Below, one piece after another: positions 1 to 11,502 of a stretch of 64,000 bases of DNA. The notes below the pieces were generated by a model that saw nothing but the letters and a program-made list of their open reading frames with translations, had not been told where the DNA came from and ran no database searches. Where the stretch lies: the NCBI RefSeq assembly GCF_954871325.1, contig NC_088777.1:32217366-32281365 (forward strand), read 5' to 3'. The stretch is from Gordionus sp. m RMFG-2023. Its lineage: Eukaryota; Nematomorpha; Gordioida; Chordodea; Parachordodidae. The first letter of the stretch is position 1; each line of letters begins with the position of its first letter. Position numbers and translations under genes: made by a program.

Positions 1-128
1 TATTTATTAAAAATAAGTCATAAAAAAAATATAAATTGTGCATACCACGAATAAAATGATTATTTTATTGTTGACCATTTTTATTTAAAAGAAAGGAAAA
101 AAAGAAATGTGTGTTTTGAGATAAATAG

Positions 129-370
129 TTACAATAGGTCATATTGAAAAGTGATTTGGTTTTTGAAATTAAAATTATTAATTTTTACTATGTTGGTACA
201 ATAAGTTAAAGTATTTATTATAAATATATCATATTGAAAAGTGTTTTGGTTTTTGAAATTAAAATTAATGATTTTTACCATGTTGGTACAATAAGTTAAT
301 TTATTAAAATATATCATATTGAAAAGTGTTTTTTTTTTAATTAAAGTTAATAATTTTTACCATGTTGAAT
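129..370. repeat. Tandem repeat, three copies of about 88 bp
   Basis: Three diverged direct copies begin at about 139, 230 and 313, each starting CATATTGAAAAGTG and carrying ATTTTTACCATGTTGGTACA. The last copy is truncated against the hAT-derived block that starts near 381. The minus strand stays open across two units only because the repeat carries no stop in that frame; I do not consider it coding. Confidence 0.8.
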
Positions 371-380
371 ACAATATTTT

Positions 381-1333
381 AAGTCTTGATGCCTTACTAG
401 CTGAATAACTATGTTTATAAGATTAAATATGGTTGATATAGTCCCAAAAAATGCTATGGATGCTCTGCATTATTTCAAACATATTTTAGATTAAATTCAC
501 AATGTATTAAAAGGGTTTATAAACTCTTCCCATTAATAAACTAATGAGAGAACATTCTCTTTTTTAAGAAGAATAACAGAGGCCTGTAGAAGTACCATTT
601 GCAGGTCACGACCCGGATTTTTTTTAAAGATTTTTTAAGGCCCGGCAGGGTTTTATTTAAAAAAATTTCAGGCCCGGTCCGGCCTTTTTAAGAAATTTTT
701 AGGCCCGACTTGGCTCTTTTTTTTAAAATTTTTAGGCCCGGTCCGGCTTTTTTAAAAATAAAATTTTCAGGCCCAGCCAAGATTTTTTTAAAATAAATTA
801 TATTTATTTTTGATTTTTATAGCGAATAATAACGATTTCAAATATAGGCTGTTCTAAAAAATACAGCCCAGTTTGGGTGTTTTTTTTTAAATTTTCGGGC
901 CCTGGTCGGGTATATTTAAAAAAATCAGGTCTCCGAAAAACATACCAAGAAGTACAACATCTGAAAGTAGATTTAAAGGTTTGATCTTTTGAATATTCAT
1001 AGGCATTTGACAACAAGCAAGTATGAGATAATTGAAAAATTAGCTCAATCACAACGAAGATTAGATTTTACATTGTAAATATATAACATACAAAATGCAA
1101 TTATTCCTAAGAAACTTTTTGTGTAAAGGTTCAAAAAATTCAAATTTCTATTTTGGGTCATTTAAGTGATTTTTTACATATAATTTTTTTATAATTCACA
1201 TTAATTTAAAATTGTGTGTTAGAAATAGTTATTAGTCCTGATAAATTTATGCTTGATATTTTTAAAAAACAATAATATTTCTTCAAAAATTTTATTATCC
1301 CCCCCCCAGACCGAATTCCCGCGTACGCGCCTG
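381..1333. mobile_element. hAT-derived composite repeat, copy A
   Basis: This block is repeated at 34035-34986. Its right part (about 930-1075, plus strand) encodes the end of a hAT transposase dimerisation region: copy A reads RSTTSESRFKGL and copy B continues LLNIHRHLTTSKEEVIEKL before a stop. It is followed by about 250 bp of AT-rich tail, a short C run and a terminal GCGTACGCGCCTG, typical of a hAT inverted repeat. The left part (about 390-500) reads on the minus strand as IAFFGTISTIFNLI, resembling the middle of a hAT transposase, so two pieces face opposite ways. Between them lies the GC-rich unit array. The plus-strand frame in this copy is broken. Confidence 0.6.
600..930. repeat. Alternating GC-rich/T-rich unit array
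   Basis: Short units of roughly 30-45 bp alternate a GGCCCGG-type core with a T/A-rich linker (cores at about 641, 671, 710, 736 and 770). The same array lies at 34250-34577, with single pieces at about 20945-21030 and 37137-37182. Where the right end is preserved it reads GGGCCTGCAGGTCTCTG. It is probably a MITE inserted between the two hAT pieces. Confidence 0.6.
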
Positions 1334-1442
1334 AGTCGATATATTTGGTATAATATGGGATTCAAATCATATTACTTATATTTAAAGAGCAATAACTATT
1401 GTTCTAGTAATCGTCAGTTTAAGATTCTAAAAATATTAGCTA

Positions 1443-1545
1443 TAGGGTTGTTAAACGGCTCGATTTGATCCGATTTTTATCACATCCAATATTTTAAGAA
1501 AAATATTATCTAAACCTCTAGATTTTTCTGATAGATGTTTAAATT
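1443..1545. mobile_element. Partial hAT-type MITE (GTTGTTAAACGGCTCGA family)
   Basis: The left inverted-repeat arm GTTGTTAAACGGCTCGATTT and the following sequence match the full MITEs at 43306-43528 and 59583-59798. The matching right end is not present nearby, so this is a one-ended fragment. Confidence 0.65.
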
Positions 1546-1619
1546 AAAGGTCAGCAACAGGCGAGTTATCTCATACCAGCCTATGCCCGGCTATAAAAAA
1601 TTATTTGAAATATTTTAAC

Positions 1620-2130
1620 ATCCTTACAATATATTTTTTTATCTATTTAATTTAAAAAAATTCGAAAAAACTTAAAAATGACGATTATGACAATTGTCAC
1701 TTTTCTAAGGTACATATTCACTGAAAATTTAATTTAACATGTTCACAACATATATTTTACCTATTTGCTTCAAAAAAATTCGAAAAAACTTAAAAATGAA
1801 GATTATGACAATTGTCACTTTTCTAAGGTACATATTCACTGAAAATTTAATTTAACATGTTTACAATATTTATTTTTACCTATTTGCTTCAAAAAAATTC
1901 GAAAAAACTTAAAGATGACGATTATGACAATTGTCACTTTTCTAAGGTACATATTCACTGAAAATTTAATTTAACATGTTTACAATATTTATTTTTACCT
2001 ATTTGCTTCAAAAAAATTTGAAAAAACTTTTCTAAGGTACATATTCCCTGAAAATTTAATTTAACATGTTTACAATATTTATTTTTACCTATTTGCTTCA
2101 AAAAAATTCGAAAAAATTTAAAGATGACGA
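1620..2130. repeat. 118-bp satellite, about four copies
   Basis: The unit contains CGATTATGACAATTGTCAC, then CATATTCACTGAAAATTTAA, then CTATTTGCTTCAAAAAAATTC. Copies start near 1681, 1799 and 1918 (period 118-119 bp); one later copy lacks about 28 bp. A related array is at 40620-41275 and two partial units at 37725-37880, so the family is dispersed. Confidence 0.9.
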
Positions 2131-2145
2131 TTATGACAAATTTTA

Positions 2146-2262
2146 ACGCAAGCCGACCCAGCAAGCCGACCCAGCAAGCCGACCCAACAAGCCGACCCAA
2201 CAAGCCGACCCAACAAGCCGACCCAGTAAGCCGACCAAGCAAGCCGACCAAATGGGTCGGCT
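2146..2262. repeat. 13-bp minisatellite (AAGCCGACCCARC)
   Basis: About eight tandem copies of a 13-bp GC-rich unit directly abut the satellite, inside otherwise AT-rich DNA. The following 2263-2392 is also GC-rich (GGGTCGG repeats) and ends with ATTTAACAACACTACT, the right end of a hAT-like MITE, so array and flank may belong to one non-autonomous element. Confidence 0.85.
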
Positions 2263-2392
2263 CAACAGGCCCATTGGGTCGGGTTGGGTCGTGGTCGATT
2301 TTTCAACCCTGGCTCAGGGTTGAGCAGATTGCTACGACTTCGGCTCGGGTTGTGGGTCGTAAAAAACCAACCATTTAACAACACTACTGCGA

Positions 2393-2635
2393 ATCGCAGT
2401 TACTTTGTTCCTATTGGCGAACTCTCCAATTTGTTCATTGTTGGTTGTCCTAATTAATCTTTTAAAGCCTAATCGACTTCTAAAAATGGTTTTATTCTGT
2501 TCAAAAATTCGTGATGAAATATTTCCTAGCTTATCAAATAGTCGTTAGAATGGTTACAGGAAGTAAATATTTTTCAAGAATGTTAATGCCCTCAGCGCCA
2601 AAACTAATCAAGAACAGGTCCTTATTCATTTTAAG
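2393..2635 (-). mobile_element. Fossil gag fragment, Ty3/gypsy LTR retrotransposon
   Basis: The block is clearly similar to 11960-12195 inside the gag of the element at 8127-12628, same strand, including the shared stretch around CCCTCAGCGCCAAAACT. No LTRs accompany it. It is an old, broken fragment of the same family. Confidence 0.8.
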
Positions 2636-2654
2636 ATTTTTTTTTTAAAAAGCA

Positions 2655-3335
2655 TTTTATAAATTTATAAAATAAAAATATAATAATAACCTTGATCATA
2701 GTACAATAAGGTATAAGAATCATTTATTTTTATTTCTTGGATAACAAATAATGATGCAAACATTAATCATTAAGCATTATAAAAAATAAATTGTTGGAAT
2801 TGTTGCAGTGAACACAATTTCAATCCATATTTTATAACTTAATTTTTGGAGTTATTTCCAATAATACGGGGTAAGATTTGTTATTTCTTATGATAATATT
2901 AGGGCATACCTGATTTTGTCATGATTCTCTAATAAGTGGTTTGTCCAGGCTTTCCCCAGTTTACCTTATTACGAATTCACGTGTTTTTTTGTATGTATAC
3001 TAGGAGTTAACCCGTAGACTAATTGGTAAATCAGAGATTTCCCCTTCATTAATTAGAAATTTAATATCTCCGGGCTTGGAAAAAATTTTTCAAAATTATT
3101 ATGGGTTGGACTGGGCTTAAAAAATATTCCTTAAAATTAATATTGACTAGGTTTTCTAGGGATTGAGCTGGGCTTGATAAAAATTTTTTTAAATTATTAT
3201 GGTCTTGGATGCTTGGAAATTTTTTCCAAATATTGTAGGCCTGAACCTAGCTTGGGATTTCTTTATGTTAAATATTAGTCTTATGTACAGTAAAATTTTT
3301 TATAAAGATATATTTTGATTCAAAAAATAGTTTTC
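2655..3335. repeat. Direct repeat, left copy
   Basis: This block repeats at 3620-4220 in the same orientation. Both contain GGATAACAAATAATGAT, a TTACGGAATTCACGTG-like segment, TAGGAGTTAACCC, and a run of units with GGGCTTGG cores separated by T/A-rich spacers. The pair could be a tandem duplication or very old LTR-like repeats; I saw no primer-binding site or coding remnant between them. Confidence 0.7.
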
Positions 3336-3619
3336 AGTAACCTACAAAATGTATACATCATTTTTTTTAAAAATTAGCCTAAATTTAAATGGCAAGAAAA
3401 ACAAATTTCTTAAAAAATATATAAATAAATTGCATATAAGTTTCATTAGTATTGAATGGCATTTTTGTAATTTAAATAGATAGAATTTTTTTTTACTTAA
3501 CATAAAGATATAGGTAGCCCTTCTCAAATTCTTTGATAAATATATTCGGAAATGCAAGACATACACTAAATTTATCTGAAAAACAATAATAACCCAATTT
3601 AATAAACAACAATTTATTT

Positions 3620-4220
3620 TTTAGATATAATGTTGATTGATCTTAGTACAAAAAAAGATAAGAATTATTTATTTTTATTTCATGGATAACAAATAATGAT
3701 ACAAACATTAATCATTAAAAATTATAAAATATAAATTTAGTTAGAATTTTTGCAGTGGACATAATTTCAATCCCTATATTTCTCCATAACTTAATTTTGG
3801 GGGTTATCTCCAATAAAACCCAGTTTCCCTTATTACGGAATTCACGTGCATATATAACTAGGAGTTAACCCATAACTAATTGGTAAATTGGAGATTTCCC
3901 CTTCATGTGATTTAATTAAAAATTATTTAAAATTTTTATGATTTGGATTGGGCTTGGACAATATTCCTCAAAATTAATATTGGCTTGCACCTGACTTGGA
4001 ATATCTTTTACAAATTATTATGGGCCGGGCTAAGAAAAAATTTTCAAAATAATTATGGGTTGAGCTGGGCTTGAGAAAAATTTTTTAAAATTAAAAGGTC
4101 TTGGACGCTTGGAAATTTTTTAATGTTAAATGTTAGTCTAATGTAATCAGTGATATTTTAACAAATAATTTTGATATGGGGTAAAAGCTATATTTTGACT
4201 CAAAAAATAGTTATCACTCT
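3620..4220. repeat. Direct repeat, right copy
   Basis: Diverged same-orientation copy of 2655-3335, somewhat shorter. The 285-bp spacer 3336-3619 is AT-rich and shows no recognisable gene. Confidence 0.7.
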
Positions 4221-4269
4221 TAGTCCTAATAGGTTGAACTCAATGACATTGGTTGGACTTGACCTAAAT

Positions 4270-4286
4270 GGGGGGGGGGGGGGGGG
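4270..4286 (+). repeat. G17 homopolymer
   Basis: Seventeen consecutive G residues in AT-rich sequence. Its length may be unreliable in the assembly. Confidence 0.9.
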
Positions 4287-4559
4287 TTAAAAAGAATAAA
4301 AATTAGATATGATTTTTAAATAAAAGGTAACATCTATCGTAAAAGAAAAATTCTCATTCCTTATCATTTTTGATGGCTACATACTAGTATAAAATTATTA
4401 TCAATGATATGTAAATTTTAGCAGTATAAATATAGAAATCGAAAATGTAAAGAAATAAAAAGAAGAAAGAAATAAATTTTGTTTTATATATTTTTAGTTT
4501 GATTTTATATTTCTACGTTTATTTATTTATTTCGATTAGTATATATATGTTATTATATT

Positions 4560-4742
4560 AATTTGGCTTCTTCAATTCGTGTTCATATTAATAACTTGGT
4601 TGTTCTAACAGATCTATTTTTTTCTTCTTACTCAATTTCTTCCAAAGTTTTAAAACTAATAGAAAATGGGTTGATTTGTCTTTTTAAAACTTTTAATCTT
4701 TTTAAGAGATCCTCATTGCATCCTGAATTTTGTTTCATATGT
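4560..4742 (-). mobile_element. Helitron protein fragment, downstream part
   Basis: Minus-strand translation gives SGCNEDLLKRLKVLKRQINP, which fits the Helitron replicase segment shortly after the conserved PYCFR-H-Q-IYH motif. It continues the Helitron reading at 6565-6960, from which it is separated by the hAT element 4743-6564. A stop follows the matching region, so the fragment is decayed. The open plus-strand frame over the same bases is its shadow. Confidence 0.65.
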
Positions 4743-6564
4743 CAGGGGCGTCACTAGCCTTCACACTCTCAGGGGGCTCAACTAACAATTTGCGGGCCTT
4801 CGGCCCACTTTTGCCCGGTCTTCGGCCGGGTTTTATATAAATATATTATACTTTTTTAAAATTTGTTAACTCTGAACAATTATTCTGATTTTTCTGATTT
4901 TCAAATTTTGTCATTTATTATAATGCATACAAAATAAACTGGCATATAAAAAATCACATAATGCAATAAAATAATTCTTAGCAACTTATATTGACAGAAG
5001 GTTATCAAACTAGTATAAATCTCTGTAACCATTTTAGACAATGTTTTAAATAAGGAAAAATGTATAGGCCTAAACCAAATCAACAATTTTTGTAGGAGAG
5101 AGTATAAACGACCAATCCAAATCATAAAACTATATGGTGGTTAGAGCTTCCTCTTAGATGACATTATGGAAGCTAGATAAGTAATCGAGAAAATTATTGT
5201 GAGATATTAAATTTCTAAAAGATTATCTTTCATTTTAAATGATATATAAACGACTACACAGTTGAATATTATTGTTTATCTAAAATATGCAATTATATGC
5301 TCTCAGCCGTTATAGTAATAATCTTAAATTACATAGCAACACAAATAATAGATGCTGGTGAATTTGCAGTAATAGCCATGACACTCACGATGTAAACTAA
5401 TATCAGAATTTATTATGTTGAATAAATTGATAAAATAAAAACACTAAAAATTGGAAGAAATAATTATGCAAATTTATTGAAGCCTGGAGTTATTTATACG
5501 GCAATGCCATATTAGAAATGAAACATTTTCTAACTATAAGATAAGGACCAGAATAATATGATGAAACAATTAAGATTTTATATATTGTCGCACCACCTTG
5601 GTATATTATATCTTAAAATAATAGTAGTTTGTAATAATATCAAAAATATACTTGTATTAAAAATTTAACTCAAGACTGTTTTTCGAAAATGAAAAAAATA
5701 GCTTCCCTAAAAACACGTAAAAAAGAGAAGAAAAAATTTATTACATCTATTGCAGGATGAATAATAAAATGTTTAATTTTTATATTATTTATATTTAAAT
5801 AGATGGCGTTAAATACATGAATGCAATTTGTTATTATATTTATTATCAAAACCATTTATTAGTAAAATTTATTTTAATATTAACTGTAATATATTATATA
5901 ACTGTCAAATACGTCTCTAAAAAAGGCATTATATCTAATATTTTATAAACAACTGTATATAGTAGAGGATTATAAACTATATATCTACTTACTTCTTATA
6001 AAGAAATCTCTTATACTTATTTGGACCTTGAAAATATTTTTAAGGTATGATAATAAAATTTAATAAATATACAGTTGATTAGTCATTTTGAACTCGGCTA
6101 ATTACAATATTAAATTTGTTAATTTTCAAATAATATATGATTATATTTATTTAATTAGGGTTAAATAATAATTTAAATATTAAAAGTCAATTAAACTTCA
6201 ACTGTTAAAGCTAAATTAATATTTAGTTAGTTATTGATATTATATTTATAATACAGTATTTGATTGCAAGCTGACATAGTGAAAAGATAATTTATATGTA
6301 TTAATCTAATCTAATAATTAAAATAATATTCATTTAATAAAAATTTAAATAGTCTTATTAATTTCTAAATAATAAAATTATATCTATTTATTACTTAATG
6401 GAATTATCAAAGAAATCATTCAGTGGGCAGTCAAAAAAATTTATTTTTAGTTCAAGGGGATATTAAGGAGCCATTAAAAAAAAATTCTTTGCTTCAGGGG
6501 GCTATTCAAATTTTTCAGGGGGCTCGAGCCCCTGCGCCTTCCTCACCCTCTAGCGACGCCACTG
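4743..6564. mobile_element. Non-autonomous hAT element with intact ends
   Basis: The left end reads CAGGGGCGTCACTAG and the right end CTAGCGACGCCACTG, an inverted pair of 15 bp with one mismatch. Directly outside both ends is TCATATGT (4735-4742 and 6565-6572), a perfect 8-bp target duplication as expected for hAT. The 1822-bp interior is AT-rich and I see no transposase in it. Both terminal 80-150 bp are rich in GGGGGCTC-type motifs. The element sits inside a Helitron protein frame. Confidence 0.92.
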
Positions 6565-6960
6565 TCATATGTAATCTGCCATTAACAACCTGTGTAGTCT
6601 CAAGGACATGTTGTGCAAACTTGGGAGGTATCCCAGTGCTAGGATAAAAATGAGATGTCCTGTGATAAATTTGCGCATGAACTCTAAAACAATATGGGCT
6701 CGGGTTCAAACTATTAGAAATCTGTGATGCAAACGCAAGAGAACTATTATAAGAACGAATTATTAAAGTTCGAATGAAATTAATTGTTGGGATTTGATAA
6801 AAAGTCTTGTAAAAGAGGAATATATCTGATTGATGGTATCTTAACTTTACCCTTATGAGAGCAATACTTAAATCTGCCATCTGAGGGTTTTTCCAATTTT
6901 TTTTACAGAATCACAATATTCGCACTTATTGTTGAGCAAGCCACAATAATGTTCTTGTAC
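6565..6960 (-). mobile_element. Helitron protein fragment, upstream part
   Basis: On the minus strand the segment near 6560-6760 reads SYNSSLAFASQISNS and PYCFRVHAQIYHRTS followed by STGIPPKFAQ, which matches the region of Helitron Rep/helicase proteins just before the Helitron-like N domain. Further upstream a second frame shows a Cys-rich stretch (NNKCEYCDS) and VKIPSIRYIPLLQDFLSN, also Helitron-like, so a frameshift and stops separate the pieces. This is a decayed fragment without visible Helitron termini. Confidence 0.75.
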
Positions 6961-8126
6961 TAGTGATTGTTGTGCAGGAATATCTATCTAAATATATAAT
7001 AATTATAATTTAGCACTTTTGTAAATAAATTAAATCTGAGGCCTGCTAAAAATTATACATATAATTTAATATTTTTGTAATTAAAACAAATCATAGACTT
7101 ACAGGCCCGGCTATGTTATAAGCATATGCCAGGAATTAATATATATTTTTTTAAATATTCCTACTGGGCAATTACGATTATGTAGCACTTATAATTTTAT
7201 CTTTCATTTTGCATGGTAAAATGATAGTGAAATGAGAGTTAACATAAATTAAAAATTTTAACTTAGTTTGTTTTTATTGATTGGATAGATTAAGATTTGT
7301 TTTAATGGTAGGTTTGTTAATATCAATTGTGGAATCTAATTTTAAAAAAATTAAAATATTTGTTAACATAAACTAAAATTTTTAACCCTTTGTTCTTATG
7401 AATATTAATATTAAAATATTTTACAACTTAGGATAATTAAACCAATACCTATAAAAAAAGTCAAATAATTTAGCTAAAATCAAAATGAATCAGATGTGAT
7501 TTAAATTTTTAACTTACAACTTTGGATAATTAAATCAATATCTATAAAAAGTCAAATAATTAAAATCAAAATGAATCAGCATAAATTAAAATTATTTACT
7601 TGGTTTGTTTTTACTGATTTGGGTAGATTAAGATTTGGTAAAGTAGTAGGTTTTGGTGGTATTCATTGTTGAATCTAATTTAAAAAAAAATAAATATCTG
7701 TTAACATAAATTAAAATTTTTAACTCAACCAAATAATAATTTTTAAGCAATGGACGGTCAAGGTAAAAAAAGAAATTTTAAATAAATGAGCAGGCACCGT
7801 AATGCTGACTAATGGGAGCTCTGGTGGATAATGTTATCATCAAGTAAAGGTAAAATTTAATATTCATCCATAATTGAGTAATGATGAAAAATAATACATA
7901 GATAGCCAAATCAACCAAATAAATATTTTTAAGCAATGGACAGGCAAGTTAAAAAAAAATTTAAATAAATGAGCAGGCATAGCAATGCTGTCTAATAGGA
8001 GCTTTGATGGATAATGTTATCATCAAACGAAGGTAAAATTTATTATGAATAAAGATGAAAATTCTGATTCCTCATCATTATTGATTTGCAATTTAAAACC
8101 TAAAAAAATTATTTTTGGTAGATGAT
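6961..8126. repeat. AT-rich region with two sets of direct repeats
   Basis: No gene is visible. A segment with TTGTTTTTATTGATTGGATAG at about 7205-7390 recurs diverged at about 7565-7735. A second segment starting AAGCAATGGAC at 7747 recurs at 7931, including GGATAATGTTATCATCAA in both. Similar sequence reappears at 12840-12960, beyond the gypsy element, so that element appears to lie in this repeat field. Confidence 0.7.
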
Positions 8127-8358
8127 TTAACGAATGAAGAACCATTATATATATTTATTTATTTCTATAACTCATTTAATAGGTATCAGTTTTCATTGAC
8201 ATTTTATTCAGTATAATTAAACATAAGGTGCAACTTAATTACAAATGGCGATATATAATTACACGTTAAGAGATTGATGTGTACATAATACATTAGGAAG
8301 TTAAACAACACCTTTTATATTAATCGTTAATATATATATATAATCATATTTAACTGTC
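8127..8358 (-). repeat. 3' LTR of the gypsy element
   Basis: Near-identical to 12393-12628. Read on the minus strand it starts TGACAGTTA right after a purine-rich tract. Both LTRs carry a short TA microsatellite of different length. Confidence 0.92.
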
Positions 8359-11300
8359 AAAATCATTCGTTTCGGGGGCTTATGTGTCCGCCCTCGCCTT
8401 GGGGTCTCACACTCTCTCTGATCCCTGTCAGCGATCACGCGCTCCGTCGTATCTGATATCAAACGGTCTCTTAGCTGGTCAGCATGTTTCCGTATTACAC
8501 GATCTGGGGTCTTGACTACATAGGAATATAATCCCTTTCTATCCTGAATCACCCCTTCTCTCCAACCCTTAGCGGTTTCATTCCTTACCCACACATGCTG
8601 ACCAACGTCAAATTCCCTAAAATTGGAATGTGTATCATGTTCTTGATTTTGTTTATCATTGGTTTTATCAATCTCCTTTCCCACCTCTGGTCTAGCCCAG
8701 TCTAGATTAGTTCTTATTTGACGACCGAACATAATCTTCGCTGGTGATCTACCCGTCGAACTATGTTCTCCCAGCCTATACTGCTGCTACCGTTTGAGTT
8801 ATCGCCTCTTGCGGGTCAATAATTGATTCTCGACTGGCATAATACCTCCCTTTTAAGGTTCGAATGGTTCGTTCCGCCAGCCCATTAGTCTTCGGGTGGT
8901 ACGGCGTTGAGCGAATGTGGCAAATGTTGTTTTCTTCACAAAATCGCTTAAATTCTATTGAAATGAATTGAGGTCCATTATCCGTTACAATGCTTTTAGG
9001 TACCCCAAAGGTAGCAAACCACTTCTTTAATCTCGTTATCATCTCCTTCGCCGATGTGTTCCTCATCAGGTCTACCTCAGCCCATTTTGAGTATGAATCT
9101 ACTCCCACTAGCCAATATAAAGTCAACCGGTCCCGCAAAATCTAGATGTATACGTTCCCATGGCTCTTTGGTACAATTCCATGAGTATAGTGGTAACTCC
9201 ATTACGTTCGGTCGATTTTTCTGACATCCAACACACAGCTTTATATACCGTTCTATGTCCTCTTCGCATTTCGGCCACCAGCAATACAATCGAAAAATAG
9301 ATTTCATCGCGTTCATTCCCGGATGTCCCCGATGTAGTGTTTCCAACACTGAATTCCTAAGCTTCGTAGGGATTATCAATCTACCATTTCGTTCAACTAT
9401 TCCCCTGTCTACTGTTAATTCCTCTCGTTGGGTGTGAAAGATTACTAGCTCCGGTTCTTCTTTCCGATTAAAGCCTCTCCACCCTTGCTCAATATGTTGT
9501 GCCACTCGCTTTAGTATTGGATCTTTAATTGAATTCTTGCGCAGGTTTCCCTCTGAGACCTGCATATCCTCTAAGTTTACGTTCCGAAATCGTGGAGCGG
9601 TAGCCTGGATAAGGCGTCTGCTATAACATTTTCCCCACGCTAAAGTGGTAAGCGGCCATCTTCCAGGCCCGACGTGTCAGACGATTGTTCGATATCTTTG
9701 GCAGATCCCTCTTTTCCCCGAAAAACCGTTCCAAGGGTTTATGGTCTGTCCGAAGTATAAATTTTCGACCGTAGATAAAGTTGTGGAATTTTTCTATTCC
9801 AAATAACAATGCCCTCGCTTCTTTATCGATAGGCGCATAATGTTTCTCCGACTGTAACAACGTCCGAGACGCGAATGCTATGGGTTTTTCCCCGTTTTGT
9901 GTTATGAAGTAAAACAGCCCCCAGTCCTGTATCTGACGCGTCACACTCCATAATCAACGGTAATTTAGCATTATATGGCGTTAAGGTTTCTTCTGTTGAT
10001 AACAATGTCTTAACTTTATCGAAAGCCTCCTGCTTTACATTAGTCCAACACCATGGTATTTTTACACTAGTCAATCGATATAACTCAGCTGCTTCACTAT
10101 GAAGATTGGGAATAAACCGTTCATGATACGTGACAAGCCCAAGAAATGAACGTAACTGATGAACATTCTTGGGGTTAGGTGCGGCCTGGATTGCTTTAAC
10201 TTTCTCTTTGCTTGGATGTACCCCATTTTTGTCGATAACGATACCTAAAAACGAAACAGATTCCTGTAGAAATTGGACTTTTTCAAATTTAGCTTTGAGG
10301 CCTGCTTTCTGCAGCCTATCGAGTACCATTTTTAAATTAGCCAGATGTTCAGTGTCATTTTTGCTGGAGATAATTACATCGTCCATACACTCCAGTCATC
10401 GGGCAATCTTTCAAAACATTGTCCATGTAACGCTGGAAAATAGTTGGTGCGCACGAAAGCCCAAACGGCATCCATAGTATCGAAAATATCCTTTATGTGT
10501 TGAGATGACCAAATATTCTTGGGACTCTGGCTCAACGGCCATTTGTAGATACGCGTCCTTTAAATCTATCACCGTAAAACGGTTCCCCCCTTGAATCTTA
10601 ACCAATAAGTCATCCAGCGTAGGAATAACGTGATGATCATATAATAGATGGGGATTTAAACTCACCTTGAAATCTGCGCAAATACGAATCTCGCCATTGT
10701 TTTTCCTGACATTTACTGTTGGGGTTGCCCATGGCACCCTAGTTATAGATGAATCGATGGGCTCCAAAATCTCCGCAGCCACAAGCCGATCAAGTTCTAG
10801 TTCAACCGCTCTGCGTAATGGAAATGGCACTCGACGAGCTGGAAACGATTTTGGAACAGCCGTATCTTTTAATTGGAGTCGCACAGCGAAATTACGTATC
10901 AACCCCGGTTTGCCGTCAAAAACAGCTTTAAACTGTTTAGCTAACAAATGCCCCATTATGTCTTCCGTTAGTGACATCCTCGATCCGTGTGAGCATCGAT
11001 TGTATTCGAACGGCCAATCGGGGCTTCGGCCCGCAGGGGCACCGATTGTATTCGAGCGGCCCATCTGGTCATCTTTGGTTTGGTGGCAACTTGAAGTTAT
11101 TGTTTTTCTATTCGTTTTGAGAACCTGTTGTATGCTTACCTGTCTCGGTAACTCAAACCCAAATGCTAAAATCCATGGCAACCCAAACAGAGGTAGGTCA
11201 TTTGACTTTATTATAATAACTGATAAATTGCGAATTTCCTTCCCCACTTGCACACAAACCATGGCTTCACCCATAAGATCCAAAGGTTTATCTCCATAGG

Positions 11301-11502
11301 CTGCTAATGGGTTTGTGGAAGATGTTAGTGGTTTGCCAATTTTCTCCCAAATATTCAATCCTATAATAGAGGCTTGTGCTCCTGTATCATAATCAAAAGT
11401 GACACTAAGTCCATTTATTTTGGCTATGATCTTTGCCCTTTTATTTAATCCCCTTGTCCAGAGATTATTAATTGAATCACTTGAGTGAAAATGTGGTTTC
11501 AC
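8359..11502 (-). pseudogene. Fossil pol region of the gypsy element
   Basis: In minus-strand order: aspartic protease with DTGA near 11390; reverse transcriptase from about 11000 to 10200, including the MDDVIISS active-site region near 10380; RNase H around 9950-9700 (ECDASDTGLGAVL); integrase with HHCC zinc-binding region near 9300-9200 and catalytic core near 9000-8800 (TDNGPQF, then PYHPKTNGLAER). Broken; parts lie in different frames. Confidence 0.92.

Noticed and set aside
129-317. 62-residue minus-strand open frame
   Set aside because: It follows the three-copy tandem repeat exactly and encodes low-complexity N/F/I/T-rich sequence.
1955-2251. 98-residue minus-strand open frame with repeated VGLLGR
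   Set aside because: It is the translation of the 13-bp minisatellite and the satellite next to it; no independent coding evidence.
2655-4220. Interpreting the direct repeat pair as LTRs
   Set aside because: Spacing is under 300 bp with no primer site, purine tract or coding remnant, so tandem duplication is at least as likely.
8128-8140. Target duplication for the gypsy element
   Set aside because: The bases outside the two LTR edges do not match convincingly, so I do not claim one.
10667-11299. 210-residue plus-strand open frame
   Set aside because: It lies opposite the gypsy protease/reverse transcriptase region and is its antisense shadow.
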